Shown here: piece after piece, positions 19,876-36,623 of the stretch
Numbering within the stretch: position 1 is the stretch's first letter
How the letters are laid out: every line of letters starts with the position of its first letter
Source of the DNA: Azospira restricta
Lineage (GTDB): Bacteria > Pseudomonadota > Gammaproteobacteria > Burkholderiales > Rhodocyclaceae
Direction of reading: 5' to 3'
Length of the DNA stretch: 64,000 nucleotides
Assembly: GCF_016858125.1 (NCBI RefSeq)
Contig: NZ_CP064781.1
Coordinates: 2,551,501 to 2,615,500, forward strand
The notes under the pieces: model-generated
Told to the model about the DNA's origin: nothing
Database searches by the model: none
The model's input: only the letters and a program-made list of their open reading frames with translations
Program-made: the position numbers and the translations under genes

Positions 19876-22536
19876 TCAGTCGAGCCAGTCGGCGAGCAGC
19901 GCCTGCAGCTGTTCCTCGCTGAACGGCTTGGTCAGCGCGTCGTCCATCCCCGCCGCGCGGCAGCGCGGCAGCACCGCCGCGCGGTCGTCGGCGGTGAGGG
20001 CGACGATCGCCACCGGCGCCAGCTGCCGCGCACGCTCCTCGTCGCGCCAGCGGCGCGCGGTCTCCCAGCCGTCGAGCAGCGGCATCTGGCAGTCGAGCAG
20101 GACCAGGTCGAACTCGCGTTCCGGGTCGCCGGCGACCTCGTCGAGGCGGGCGAGCGCCGCCTTGCCGTTGTCGGCGGTGGTGACCGTGCAGCCGAGGCGT
20201 TCGAGCAGCCCGCGCGTCGCCTCCAGGATCGGCAGGTTGTCGTCGACCAGCAGCAGGCGGCCGCCGAACGTCGGCGCCGGCTGCGTCTCCGGCGTTGCTG
20301 GCGAGGAGGCCATGGCGCGCGGCGGCGGCAGCGAGCGGGCGGCGACGGCGGGCGCCGCGGCTTCCTTGGCGGCCGGGCGCGCCAGCAGCGCGCTGATTTC
20401 CTCGTGCAGCTGCTCGATCGACACCGGCTTGGCGAGGAAGCGGTCCATGCCGGCGCGCAGGCTTTCCTCGTGGTAGTTGCTGGTGGCGAAGGCGGTCAGC
20501 GCGATGATCGGGACGCGGCGGCCGCGTTCGGTGGCACGGATGCGGCGGGTCGCCTCGAGGCCGTCGATGCCCGGCATCTGGCAGTCCATCAGGATCACGT
20601 CGGGGGCGTGCTCGGCCGCCAGGCGGACCGCGTCCTCGCCGTTGTCCGCGGTCCACACGACGGCGCCGCGCTGCTCCAGGGTTTCGGCGAGCGCCGAGCG
20701 GTTGATCGCGTTGTCCTCGGCGAGCAGGACCACCACGTCGTCGAGCCGGTCCGCCGGCGCCGCCGGATGGGGGCTGGCGCAGGCGGCTTCGTCGGCCACC
20801 GGCAGTTGCAGCATCAGGCTGAAGCGGCTGCCGACGCTCTCCCGGCTCGACAGCGAGATGTGGCCGCCCATCAGCGTCGCCAGCTGCTTGCTGATCGCCA
20901 GCCCGAGGCCGGTGCCGCCGTAGAGGCGGGTTGTCGACGAGTCCGCCTGCGTGAATTTCTCGAAGATGCGCGCCTGCATCGCCTGCGGGATGCCGATGCC
21001 GGTGTCCTCGACGGTGATGCGCAGCTGCGCCTGCGCGCCGACCGGAAGCGCCTGCACGATCAGGCGGATCTCGCCGCGCTCGGTGAACTTGATCGCGTTG
21101 TTCACGAGGTTGTCCACGATCTGGCGCAGGCGGACGGCGTCGCCGACGACGCAGGGCGTCATCGGCTCGACCAGGTCGAGCGCGAAGCGCAGTCCCTTGC
21201 GCTCGGCGGCGGTGGCGTGCAACTCGGCGGTGCCGGCGATCAGGTTGCGCAGGTTGAACGGCGCCGATTCGATGATCAGCTTGCCGGCCTCGATCTTCGA
21301 GAAGTCGAGGATGTCGTTGACGATCGCCTGCATCTGCGCCGCGCTTTCGTGCGCGAGCTGCAGGTGGCGGCGCTGCGTGTCGTCGAGCGCGCTGCCGCGG
21401 AGTAGCCCGAGCAGGCCGAACAGGCCGGCGAAGGGGGTGCGCAGCTCGTGGCTCATGTTGGCGAGGAACTCGCTCTTGGCGCGGCTGGCCGCCTCGGCGC
21501 GGCTGCGCTCCTGCTGCAGCTCGGTCTCTGCGGCCTTGCGCTCGCTGATGTCCTCGCAGGTCCACACGACGCCGCGCGCCGGGTCGGCGGGGTCGATCGC
21601 CTTGACCGACAGCGCGCACCAGAACGGCATGCCGCCGCGGCGCTGCATCACCATCTCCTCGCGCAGCACCTCGCCGCTGGCGAGCCGCTGCGCCGCCGTC
21701 TGCGCAAAGCGGCCGTAGGCCTCCTGGCTGGCGAACAGGCGGCGGATGTTGAGCCCGGGCAGCGTGTCGGCCTCGTAGCCGAAGATTTCCGCCATCTGCC
21801 GGTTGACCGCGAGGATCCGGCGGTTCTCCGGGTCGGCAGTGTCGATGAAGGCGATGCCGATCGGCGATGCCTCCAGCGTCGTCTGCTGGATCGCCTCGGT
21901 CTCGCTCTTCGCCGTCTTCAGCTCGGCCTCGGCGCGGCGGGCGCGCAGCACCGCCCAGGCCAGCGTCAGCATGACGCCGACGAAGAGGAAGAAGGCGGCG
22001 GCGATCAGCTGGTTCATCGTGCGCATGCGCGCCGACAGTTCGGTGTTCAGTGCGGAGAGGTTGCCCCAGCGGTCGAGTTCGGCGGCGTCGAGGTCGTGCG
22101 CCAGGCGGCGTATCTCGGCGGCCAGGCGGTACAGGGCGGCGGCCTCGGCGTTGCCGACCGCCGGGTGGGACAGGTCGCTGCGCGTCACGCGGATGCGCTC
22201 GGTGAGCACTTCGCGTGCCGCCGGGTCGCTGTCGCGGCCCTCGGCGGCGTAGCTCTCGGCACTGAGCAGGCGCTTCTCGGCGTTGGCCAGCAACGACACG
22301 CGCTGCGCCGGCGACGTGGCGGCAGCCTCGACGTCGCGGGCGGCGATGTCGACGAAGAAGCGGGCCTTGAGCAGCGTGCGCGCGCCATGCACGGCGTCGA
22401 AGTTGGCGCCGAGGAATTCCTGGTGCAGCGCGTTGAAGCGGGCGAAGCCGACGACCAGCGCCAGCCCGCCGAGGGCGGCGGCGGCATAGGTCAGGAGCAG
22501 GGTCCAGCTGAGTCTGGCCGGCGTGGTCTTGGGCAT
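19876..22536 (-). CDS. hybrid sensor histidine kinase with two receiver domains
   Basis: An 886-residue membrane kinase. Two membrane helices (about residues 8-30 and 173-196) flank a ~140-residue periplasmic helical region. Then come a PAS domain (about 220-335, TLEASPIGIAFIDT), a HisKA domain with phospho-acceptor H363 (FLANMSHELRTPF), and a HATPase domain (VDNLVNNAIKF, DTGIGIP, YGGTGLGLAISKQ). Two receivers follow (LMDCQMPGIDG...LAKPVS and LLDCQMPLLDG...LTKPFS). There is no Hpt domain and no adjacent output regulator. I start at 22536 (MPKTTPARLSW), which puts the first helix at the N-terminus. The gene is divergent from a solitary periplasmic binding protein. Confidence 0.9.
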   Translation of the reverse strand: MPKTTPARLSWTLLLTYAAAALGGLALVVGFARFNALHQEFLGANFDAVHGARTLLKARFFVDIAARDVEAAATSPAQRVSLLANAEKRLLSAESYAAEGRDSDPAAREVLTERIRVTRSDLSHPAVGNAEAAALYRLAAEIRRLAHDLDAAELDRWGNLSALNTELSARMRTMNQLIAAAFFLFVGVMLTLAWAVLRARRAEAELKTAKSETEAIQQTTLEASPIGIAFIDTADPENRRILAVNRQMAEIFGYEADTLPGLNIRRLFASQEAYGRFAQTAAQRLASGEVLREEMVMQRRGGMPFWCALSVKAIDPADPARGVVWTCEDISERKAAETELQQERSRAEAASRAKSEFLANMSHELRTPFAGLFGLLGLLRGSALDDTQRRHLQLAHESAAQMQAIVNDILDFSKIEAGKLIIESAPFNLRNLIAGTAELHATAAERKGLRFALDLVEPMTPCVVGDAVRLRQIVDNLVNNAIKFTERGEIRLIVQALPVGAQAQLRITVEDTGIGIPQAMQARIFEKFTQADSSTTRLYGGTGLGLAISKQLATLMGGHISLSSRESVGSRFSLMLQLPVADEAACASPHPAAPADRLDDVVVLLAEDNAINRSALAETLEQRGAVVWTADNGEDAVRLAAEHAPDVILMDCQMPGIDGLEATRRIRATERGRRVPIIALTAFATSNYHEESLRAGMDRFLAKPVSIEQLHEEISALLARPAAKEAAAPAVAARSLPPPRAMASSPATPETQPAPTFGGRLLLVDDNLPILEATRGLLERLGCTVTTADNGKAALARLDEVAGDPEREFDLVLLDCQMPLLDGWETARRWRDEERARQLAPVAIVALTADDRAAVLPRCRAAGMDDALTKPFSEEQLQALLADWLD

Positions 22537-22664
22537 GTTCGCTTTGTTGTTGTGTGCCGGTTGTTGTTCCGGCGTGAGCGGGGCTTTAAACTCCTGACAT
22601 CGGGAGGATTTCGCGGTCCGGCACATTTTCCGCCGAACCGGCGACCAACAACAAGTATTTCGAC

Positions 22665-23945
22665 ATGGACAGATCTGACGGGAAGCTGCCGCCGGGCGCT
22701 TGCCGCGGCTGGCGCCGTGGCGCGGCGCTGCTCGCCGGCTGCGGCCTGCTGCTCTGCGGCGGGCCGGTGCGTGCCGAGATCTCCGACGGCGAGATCCGCG
22801 TCGGCGCGCTGCTCGACCTGAAGTCCACCTACGCCCACATCGCCGGCCAGGGCTCGGTGGTCGCCGCCCAGATGGCGATCGAGGACATGGGCGGCAGCAT
22901 CGGCGGCCGGCCGATCCGGCTGGTCGTCGCCGACCACCGCAACGACGTCGGCGAGACGATGCGGGTCGCCCGCGACTGGCTGGAGAAGGAAGGCATCGAC
23001 GTCATCGCCGACGTTCTCGGATCGCCGCAGGCGCATGCGGTGCAGGAGATCAACCGCGAGCGCGGCGACGGCGGGGCGGTGGTCTTCTACAACGGCGTGA
23101 TGAGCAGCGACCTCACCGGCAGGCGCTGCGCGCCGCTGGGCATCCACTGGATGTACGACGGCCACGCCTTCAACACGGTGCTCGGCCGCGAGCTGACCGA
23201 AGCCGGCGCTCGGCGCTGGTATTTCGTCACCGTCGACAACGCCTTCGGCCACAACGTCGAGGCCTCGCTGTCGGCGATCGTCCGCGACAACGGCGGTACG
23301 GTGGTCGGCGCGGTGCGCCACGAGTTCGGCGAGCGCGAGATCTTCCCCAAGCTTCGCCAGGCGGCGCTCTCGGGCGCCGAGGTGATCGCGCTGGTCAACG
23401 CCGGCCAGGACATGATCCAGTCGGTCCGGCGCAGCTACGACCTGCTGCGCGTGAGCAAGGGCGAGACGATGCTGGCGGCGGTGGCGACCGCGCTCAACGA
23501 CGTGCACCTGATGAAGCCGCAGCTGGCGCAGGGGCTGCGCCTGTCGCATTCCTTCTACTGGAACATGGACGCCGAGGCGCGCACGTGGTCGCAGCGCTTC
23601 TTCGCGCGCACCGGGGCGATGCCGAGCGACCTGCAGGCCGGCGTCTACTCGGCGCTGACGCACTACTTCAAGGCGGTGCAGGCGACCGGCAGCGACCACG
23701 GGCCGACGGTGGTGAAGAAGATGCGCGAGCTGCCGATCCGCGACCCGATCGTGCGCAACGCCCGCCTGCGCGAGGATGGGCGCATGGTGCACGACGTCTT
23801 CCTGTTGCGCGTGAAGGCGCCGGGGGAGGTGAAGGAGCCCTGGGACTACCTGGAGATCCTGCGCCGCGTTCCCGGCGACCGCGCTTTCCGGCCGCTCGCC
23901 GACGGCGGCTGCCCGCTGGTCGCCGGCAAGGCCTCAGGGCAGTAG
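22665..23945 (+). CDS. periplasmic substrate-binding protein (LivK/Peripla_BP_6 type), no transporter partner
   Basis: A 426-residue type I binding protein with an N-terminal signal sequence (GAALLAGCGLLLCGGPVRAE). The fold signatures are IRVGALLDLKSTYAHIAGQGSVVAAQMAIED, GRPIRLVVADHRNDVGETMRVARDWLEKEGIDVIADVLGSP and ARRWYFVTVDNAFGHNVEASL. Such proteins normally feed branched-chain amino acid, urea or aromatic ABC importers, but no permease or ATPase gene is nearby. Its divergent neighbour is a hybrid sensor kinase, so it may present a ligand to that kinase. The ligand is unknown. Its end overlaps the convergent patatin-like gene by 12 bp. Confidence 0.85.
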   Translation: MDRSDGKLPPGACRGWRRGAALLAGCGLLLCGGPVRAEISDGEIRVGALLDLKSTYAHIAGQGSVVAAQMAIEDMGGSIGGRPIRLVVADHRNDVGETMRVARDWLEKEGIDVIADVLGSPQAHAVQEINRERGDGGAVVFYNGVMSSDLTGRRCAPLGIHWMYDGHAFNTVLGRELTEAGARRWYFVTVDNAFGHNVEASLSAIVRDNGGTVVGAVRHEFGEREIFPKLRQAALSGAEVIALVNAGQDMIQSVRRSYDLLRVSKGETMLAAVATALNDVHLMKPQLAQGLRLSHSFYWNMDAEARTWSQRFFARTGAMPSDLQAGVYSALTHYFKAVQATGSDHGPTVVKKMRELPIRDPIVRNARLREDGRMVHDVFLLRVKAPGEVKEPWDYLEILRRVPGDRAFRPLADGGCPLVAGKASGQ

Positions 23946-24986
23946 TACCCGGCCGTCGCCGGCAAGGTAGGCTTGCGCCGAGCGGTAGCCGACGCCGAAT
24001 AGCGTCTCCAGGTTGGAGCGCGACCAGTCGAGCGCCTCGACCTCATGCTCGGTCGGAATGTCGAAGGGCACCTTGAACAGCTGCCGCCGGCCGTCGGCGT
24101 TATGCACCGCCTCGAAGATTTTGGTGTCGTCGCGGGCGATCTCGACCAGCGGCACGATGATCGACAGCAGCCAGGCGTCGTAGAGGTCGCGCGGCGTGCG
24201 CATCAGTTCCTCGGCGCCGAGCACGTCGAAGACGACGATGCGCTCGACCTTGGGCTCGTGCTCGACCAGCGCCTTGAAGTTCAGGCAGTCGTGCGCGGCG
24301 CCCTCGTAGTAGAACTTCTCGGCGCCGGTCGCCGGGTCGGCGATCGGGTACGGCGGGTAGAGGAAGGGGAAGGCCAGCGCGGCGCGGCAGTGGTCGGCGG
24401 TGATCTGGTGCTTGGCGAAATTCTCCATGCGCCGCTCGCTGAGGTTGTAGGCGTTGATGTAGAAAGCCGGTGCGACCGTCTTCAGCGCCGCGAAATCGAC
24501 CGTTTCCTCGAGGAAGGGCACGCTGGCGCAGAGGCCCAGGCTGTTCGGGCCGAGGTCGGTCGGGCAGGCGCTGGCGAAGAGCAGGCGTACCCAGTCGGCG
24601 AACAGCCGCTCCATCGCCGAGTCGCCGTGCTGTGCCGCCAGCGTGCGTGTCAGCGGGTTCACCGCCAGCAGCTGCCGGTAGAGGTCGGCGACCGCGCCGG
24701 GCTTCTGGAAAACCTTGTAGTTGACCGGGAAGTGGTCGTAGATGGCATCCGCCACGCCCATCTCGACCGTGCGGCGCAGCGCCTCAATCGGCGTGCCCTG
24801 CGCCGGCGCCACGTAGAGCAGGCCGATCAGCGCGCCGGCGCCGGCCGTCGAGATGACGTCGAACTCGACACCGGCTTCGGTGAAGGCGACCAGCGCGCCC
24901 GACATCAGCGTCGCGTTCGGCGCGCCGCCGCCCAGCACCAATGCCGTCTTGCCGTTCTTTCCGCGTGCTGCCTTCCTTGTTGCCAT
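23934..24986 (-). CDS. patatin-like protein lacking the catalytic dyad (probable pseudoenzyme)
   Basis: A 350-residue patatin-fold protein. The oxyanion glycine loop is present (ALVLGGGAPNATLMSGAL), but the nucleophile elbow, normally GXSXG, reads STAGAGALIG, with Gly where the catalytic Ser should be. The partner Asp motif (DGG/DGA) reads YYEGAAHD, with Glu in place of Asp. A lipase activity is therefore unlikely; a binding or scaffolding role is possible. The rest is well preserved (AFYINAYNLSERRMENF, CRAALAFPFLYPPYPI), so the gene is not decaying. It ends next to mfd in the same direction, with a 42-bp gap. Confidence 0.8.
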   Translation of the reverse strand: MATRKAARGKNGKTALVLGGGAPNATLMSGALVAFTEAGVEFDVISTAGAGALIGLLYVAPAQGTPIEALRRTVEMGVADAIYDHFPVNYKVFQKPGAVADLYRQLLAVNPLTRTLAAQHGDSAMERLFADWVRLLFASACPTDLGPNSLGLCASVPFLEETVDFAALKTVAPAFYINAYNLSERRMENFAKHQITADHCRAALAFPFLYPPYPIADPATGAEKFYYEGAAHDCLNFKALVEHEPKVERIVVFDVLGAEELMRTPRDLYDAWLLSIIVPLVEIARDDTKIFEAVHNADGRRQLFKVPFDIPTEHEVEALDWSRSNLETLFGVGYRSAQAYLAGDGRVLLP

Positions 24987-25028
24987 GTCGTCTCCTTGCT
25001 GGGAACGGCGGTGCGCGGCGGGGAAGCT

Positions 25029-28496
<3,468 letters not shown>

Positions 28497-28728
28497 GGGG
28501 GTGCGAATCAACGGGGAGCGAATTATAGCGGCTGCCGGCGGGCGCTGCCGGGCCGGTGCCGGCGGACGTCGACATCCGTCCATCTCCTTGGCATGATTCG
28601 ATGCCACAGGAAAGTCCGCGACGTCCCTGGTCGAGCTCCCGGAGTCCCGCAGCCATGTTGATTGCCAGCGTTTTCCCACGTTCCCGGCCGGCCCCCGGCG
28701 CCGCCGCCGGCGCGCGCGCGGAGGGGCG

Positions 28729-31407
<2,679 letters not shown>

Positions 31408-31416
31408 GAGCGGGCC

Positions 31417-32117
31417 CTACGCCGCCAGGTGGCAGCGGAACCAGGCGGCGGTGAGTGCCGCCCGCCGCGCCGCGTACGTCTCGGCATCCGTTTCCGTCAG
31501 CGTTTCCACGCGGCAGACGCCGGGAAGGTACGGCCGCGCCCGTTCGGCGTTGGCGAGTGCGGCGCTGTCGCCGGCAGCGGCGAGCAGCAGCAGCGGCGCC
31601 TGCAGCACCTTCAGGTATTGCCGGCCGGCGAGGTCGATCAGGCCGCCGTGGCAGACCAGCGCGCGGACGTCGCGGTCGCGCTGCGCGGCGACGCGGACCA
31701 CCAGCGGCGTCGTCTGGCCGCCGCCGATGAGCCCGATCGGCAGCGCCGGGATGGCGTCGAGCGCGATCTGGCGGTGCAGTTCGGCGATCAGCGCGAGCAG
31801 GCGCTCGGTGAGCAGCGGCAGGTGGTTGGGGGCGTCGGCGTAGCGGCATTCGGCGCTCTGCAGCAGGTCGAGGCGCAGCGTCGCGAAGCCTTCGCGCTGC
31901 AACGCCGCCTCCAGGCGCGCGTCGTCGTCGCCGCTGGCGCAGCTGGCGACGAGGACCAGCAGCGCGCGCGCCGCGAAGGGCAGCGCCAGTTCAGCTTCCA
32001 GCGTCAGCTGCGGCAGGTGCACGGCGATCCGTTCGCGGCGCAGGCTCACCGGATCGTCCTCCTTGCGCAGGGCGAATTCCGCCGCGAGCTCCGCGGCGGT
32101 CGGCGTGGCGGCGGCGC

Positions 32118-32121
<4 letters not shown>
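31417..32121 (-). CDS. dienelactone-hydrolase-like protein with a lost nucleophile, last gene of the AmmeMemoRadiSam operon
   Basis: A 234-residue alpha/beta-hydrolase-fold protein of the type seen near phosphoribosyltransferases. It has VHLPQLTLEAELALPFAARALLVLVAS at the N-terminus and ALVCHGGLIDLAGRQYLKVLQAPLLLLAAAGDSAAL in the cap/Asp region. The nucleophile elbow, expected as GXSXG, reads LIGGGQTTPLVV, so the Ser is replaced by Gly. Activity as a hydrolase is doubtful. It overlaps the radical SAM gene by 4 bp (ATGA), tying it to that operon. Function unknown. Confidence 0.7.
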
Positions 32122-33202
<1,081 letters not shown>

Positions 33203-33203
<1 letters not shown>

Positions 33204-33751
33204 CAGTTCTCCTTCCATTTCTGGACATGGTAGCGCGACAGGCGCAGCCGGTCGCTCCAGTAGTCGTCCGGCAGCCCGGCCTTGCGCTTCAGCTGCGCGA
33301 GGAAACGCTGCGGCTCCGGCAGCTGCTCCCAGACCTGCGGCAGGAAGGTCGCGCGGCGGCCGCCGCATTCGAGGACGATGCCGTCGACGCCCGGGCGCAG
33401 CTGGCGCAGCGCGTCGTCCTCGTCGTGGCAGGCGATCGCTTCGGCCGGCGTCAGCAGCGACACCTCGACCCGCGTCTGCGCCAACTCGTCCACCGCCAGC
33501 GGCGCGAAGCGCGGGTCGCGGAAGGCGGCGGCGCAGGCGTTCTCGCGCACGTCCTCGGCCAGCGTCCGCCACGCCTCCAGGCTGCCGATGCAGCCGCGCA
33601 GCCGGCCGCGCTGCGTCAGCGTGACGAAGGTCGCGCCGGGTGCCTCGAGGCGCGGATCGTCGCCGCTCACCGCCGGGATGTCGCGGTACGAGGATTCGAT
33701 CGCCTCGCGGGCGATCGCCACCAGTTGTCGGCCGAGGGCGTCAGTGGGCAT
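33203..33751 (-). CDS. amrA: AmmeMemoRadiSam system protein A (AMMECR1 domain)
   Basis: A 182-residue AMMECR1-domain protein with the diagnostic LRGCIGSLEA motif (about residue 50) and the C-terminal FLPQVWEQLPEPQRFLAQLKRKAGL segment. The conserved Cys of RGCIG is intact. In human and archaeal homologues the function is poorly defined. Overlaps the upstream MEMO1-like gene by 11 bp and the downstream radical SAM gene by one base, so the three proteins are probably made in fixed ratio. Confidence 0.94.
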
Positions 33752-34547
33752 CGCCGGGCTCCGTGAAGGCGAAGGCGCCGTAGCCGACGACGCGGTCGCG
33801 GCTGCCGGCGGTGTCGCCGGAATTGCGCAGGTCGACCAGCCGCCCCTGCAAGCCGTGCCGCCGCGCTGCCAGCAGCAGGCCGTTCAACGGCGTCGCGCCG
33901 CAGGCCTCGTCGTGGCCGATCGTCGCATCGCCGGCGAGCACGCGGCCGGCGGTGTCACCGTCGATCTCGCGCGCGGCGGCGTAGGGCAGGTAGTGCGAGA
34001 GATCGGAACTGACCACGATCAATGTCTCCGGGCCGCCCCACAGCCGGTCGATGACTTCGGCGACGGCCTCGGCGGAGGCCTGTCCGACCGCCAGCGGCAG
34101 CAGCCGGAAGTCGGGCAGCAGCGCCTGCAGGAAAGGCAGCTGCACCTCCAGCGAATGCTCCTGCGCATGCGGCGGATCGGCGACCACCACCTGCGGCAGG
34201 TCGCGCAGCGAATCCGCCGCCGCGCGGTCGATCTCGACCCGCCCGAGCGGCGTCGCGAAGGCATCGACGCTGGGCAGCGCCAGTCCGCGCACGCCGACAT
34301 GGTGCGTCGGGCCGAGCAGCACGACGCGGCGGATGCGCCCTGCCGCCGGCCGCAGCAGCGCATAGACGCTGGCGGCGACCGGGCCGGAATAGATATAGCC
34401 GGCGTGCGGCGCGACCAGTGCCTTCGGCACCGCGGAAGGCGTTGGCGCGGCCGCGCGCAGCAAGGCGTCGACCTCGTCTGCGAGCTGCTGCGGCTGACCG
34501 GGATAGAACATGCCGGCGACGGCCGGCAGGCGGACGTTCGGAGTCAT
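33741..34547 (-). CDS. amrB: AmmeMemoRadiSam system protein B (MEMO1 family)
   Basis: A 268-residue protein of the MEMO1 family, related in fold to non-heme iron dioxygenases. Likely metal/active-site residues are visible in APHAGYIYSGPVAASVY, LLGPTHHVGV, SSDLSHYLPY and EACGATPL, corresponding to the conserved His, His and Cys of human MEMO1, which has been reported to bind iron or copper. First gene of a four-gene operon. The start at 34547 opens with MTPNVRLPAVAGMFYPG, the standard family N-terminus. Confidence 0.93.
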   Translation of the reverse strand: MTPNVRLPAVAGMFYPGQPQQLADEVDALLRAAAPTPSAVPKALVAPHAGYIYSGPVAASVYALLRPAAGRIRRVVLLGPTHHVGVRGLALPSVDAFATPLGRVEIDRAAADSLRDLPQVVVADPPHAQEHSLEVQLPFLQALLPDFRLLPLAVGQASAEAVAEVIDRLWGGPETLIVVSSDLSHYLPYAAAREIDGDTAGRVLAGDATIGHDEACGATPLNGLLLAARRHGLQGRLVDLRNSGDTAGSRDRVVGYGAFAFTEPGDAH

Positions 34548-34594
34548 CGGCGGCCCCCTTTCATGCTTTCAATATGGACCGCGGGGCCGCGAAT

Positions 34595-35857
34595 TCAAGC
34601 CCAGAACCAGCCGGCGAGGCAGCCGGCGGCGACCCCGGAAAAGCCGCCGACGATGCGCAGCGCGAGGTGGCGGCCGGCGACCCCGGCGACGATGCCGAGT
34701 TTGAACAGCAGGTTGGCGAGCACGGCGATCAGGATCGCGGTGCTCGCCTCGCCGGCGGCGAGCTTGCCCTGGCCGAACAGGCGCAGGCTGGAGAGCGTGA
34801 TCGCATCGACGTCGGTCAGCCCGGAAACCAGCGCGACGGCGTAGAGGCCGAGGCTGCCGGCGCGTTCCGACAGCGCCGCCGAGAGCAGGAGGACGACGGC
34901 GTAGACGGCGGCGAAGGTGAGCGCGGTGCCGAGCTCGGTCGGGTTGCGCAGCTCGAGCTCGGGCAGCGCGCCGGCGCGGCCGAGGCGGTGCCAGGCCCAG
35001 GCGACGAAGGCGAGCCCGGCGAGCAGGCCGCTGCCGAGGATCGGCAGCAGCGCCGGCAGGATGTCCGGCTGCACGATCGCGGCGACGCCGGCGAGGCGCA
35101 CCAGCACGATCAGGTTGGCGGTCAGGATGACGACCAGCGCGAGCTGCGTCAGCGACGCCGTCGCCCGCGCGTGGCGGGCGAACACCAGCGTCGTCGCGGT
35201 GCTCGACGCGAGGCCGCCGAGAACGCCGAGCAGCGGCGCCCCGTAGCGCTGGCCGACGAGGCGCAGCGCGGCATAGCCGCAGAGCCCGACGCCCGAGATG
35301 AGCACCACCATCCACCACACCTGCGCCGGGTTGAGCGTGTCGTAGGGGCCGAAGTTGCGGTCGGGCAGGATCGGCAGGATGACCAGCGACAGCACGCCGA
35401 ACTGCAGCACCGAGGTGATGTCGCGGCGGGTCAGCCGCTGCGAGACGGTCTGCAGCTCGGCCTTGAAGTAAAGCAGCACGGTGGTCAGGATGGCCAGCAT
35501 CACCGCCAGCGTGCGCAGGCCGTACCAGACCATCGCGCCGTAGCAGAAGGCGAGCAGCAGCGCGACCACCGAGGTGGTGCCGGGATCGTTGGCGTCGGGC
35601 TGGCGGTGGTAGGCGGCGATCATCATCGCGCCGACGACGAGCAGGCCGACCGGCAGCAGCCAGGGCGAGCCGGTGCGTTCGGCGATCAATGCGCAGACGG
35701 CGCCGAGCAGCGTGACCAGGCCGAAGGTGCGCAGGCCGGCGCGCGACGCCGGATTGCGCTCGCGTTCGAGGCCGAGCAGCATGCCGATGCCGAGGGCGAG
35801 GAGGAAGGCCTGGATGAACTCGAGACCGATGTCGGAAAGAATCGCGCTGTTGCCCAT
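34595..35857 (-). CDS. MgtC/SapB family membrane protein with DUF4010 domain
   Basis: A 420-residue protein with about a dozen predicted membrane helices. The N-terminal MgtC region (about 10-140) shows FLLALGIGMLLGLERER and GLRTFGLVTLLGAVCAL, the family signature. The C-terminal DUF4010 region (about 180-400) holds GGLASSTATTLVFARHARA and YAVALVSGLTDVDAITLS. Related proteins are of unknown transport function; the MgtC part in pathogens inhibits F-ATPase and supports growth in low magnesium. It is 71 bp from divergent ispD. Confidence 0.88.
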   Translation of the reverse strand: MGNSAILSDIGLEFIQAFLLALGIGMLLGLERERNPASRAGLRTFGLVTLLGAVCALIAERTGSPWLLPVGLLVVGAMMIAAYHRQPDANDPGTTSVVALLLAFCYGAMVWYGLRTLAVMLAILTTVLLYFKAELQTVSQRLTRRDITSVLQFGVLSLVILPILPDRNFGPYDTLNPAQVWWMVVLISGVGLCGYAALRLVGQRYGAPLLGVLGGLASSTATTLVFARHARATASLTQLALVVILTANLIVLVRLAGVAAIVQPDILPALLPILGSGLLAGLAFVAWAWHRLGRAGALPELELRNPTELGTALTFAAVYAVVLLLSAALSERAGSLGLYAVALVSGLTDVDAITLSSLRLFGQGKLAAGEASTAILIAVLANLLFKLGIVAGVAGRHLALRIVGGFSGVAAGCLAGWFWA

Positions 35858-35930
35858 GTCGTCCGGGGTTAGAATTCGTTGTTGATTGTTCCGGGGCTTT
35901 CCCCGGCCCGCCGCCTCCTGAACTTACGCC

Positions 35931-36623
35931 ATGCCCCGCCACTTCGCAATCGTTCCCGCCGCCGGCAGCGGCTCGCGCTTCGGCGCCGGGCTGCCCAAGC
36001 AGTACCTGTCGCTCGCCGGCCGCCCGCTGATCCACCATACGCTGCTGGCGCTCTGCCGGTCGCCGCACATCGCCCGCGTGCTGGTCGTGCTGGCGCCGGA
36101 CGACCGGCACTGGGCCGGACACGACTGGCGCGACCTCGGGCCGAAGCTGGAGACCGTCTATGCCGGCGGCGCGACGCGCGCCGAGAGCGTGCTCGCCGGG
36201 CTGCGCGCGCTGGAAACCTCGGCCGCCGACGACGACTGGGTGCTGGTGCACGACGCCGCGCGTCCCTGCCTGTCGCAGGCGATGCTCGACGCGCTGGTCG
36301 ACGAGCTCGCCGGCGATCCGGTCGGCGGCCTGCTGGCGGTGCCGGTCGCCGACACGCTGAAGCGGCAGGACGACGACGGCCGCGTCGCCGCCACCGAGCC
36401 GCGCGACGGGCTGTGGCAGGCGCAGACGCCGCAGATGTTCCGCCACGCGCCGCTGCTCGCCGCACTGGAAGCGGCCGCCGCGGTCACCGACGAGGCCGGC
36501 GCGATCGAGACCCTCGGCCTGCGGCCGAAGCTGGTGCGCGGCGACGCCAGCAACCTGAAAGTCACTTTTCCCGCCGACCTCGCGCTGGCGGAGCTGATTC
36601 TGTTTGCCAGGAGGGAACGATGA
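35931..36623 (+). CDS. ispD: 2-C-methyl-D-erythritol 4-phosphate cytidylyltransferase IspD
   Basis: Third enzyme of the non-mevalonate (MEP) isoprenoid pathway, transferring CMP from CTP to methylerythritol phosphate. The 230-residue protein has the nucleotide-binding N-terminus [22 protein letters not shown], the [11 protein letters not shown] segment and [10 protein letters not shown]. The stop overlaps the ispF start by 4 bp (ATGA), the classical ispDF arrangement. Confidence 0.97.
   Translation: MPRHFAIVPAAGSGSRFGAGLPKQYLSLAGRPLIHHTLLALCRSPHIARVLVVLAPDDRHWAGHDWRDLGPKLETVYAGGATRAESVLAGLRALETSAADDDWVLVHDAARPCLSQAMLDALVDELAGDPVGGLLAVPVADTLKRQDDDGRVAATEPRDGLWQAQTPQMFRHAPLLAALEAAAAVTDEAGAIETLGLRPKLVRGDASNLKVTFPADLALAELILFARRER

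Noticed and set aside
18668-21619. A continuous minus-strand frame joining aroG with sequence antisense-frame to the kinase
   Set aside because: Only the last 357 codons (aroG) are protein-like; the rest is an out-of-frame reading of the hybrid kinase, so no fusion is claimed.
34595-35857. MgtC-family protein as a virulence factor
   Set aside because: The DUF4010-containing type is widespread in environmental bacteria; no virulence genes are nearby.
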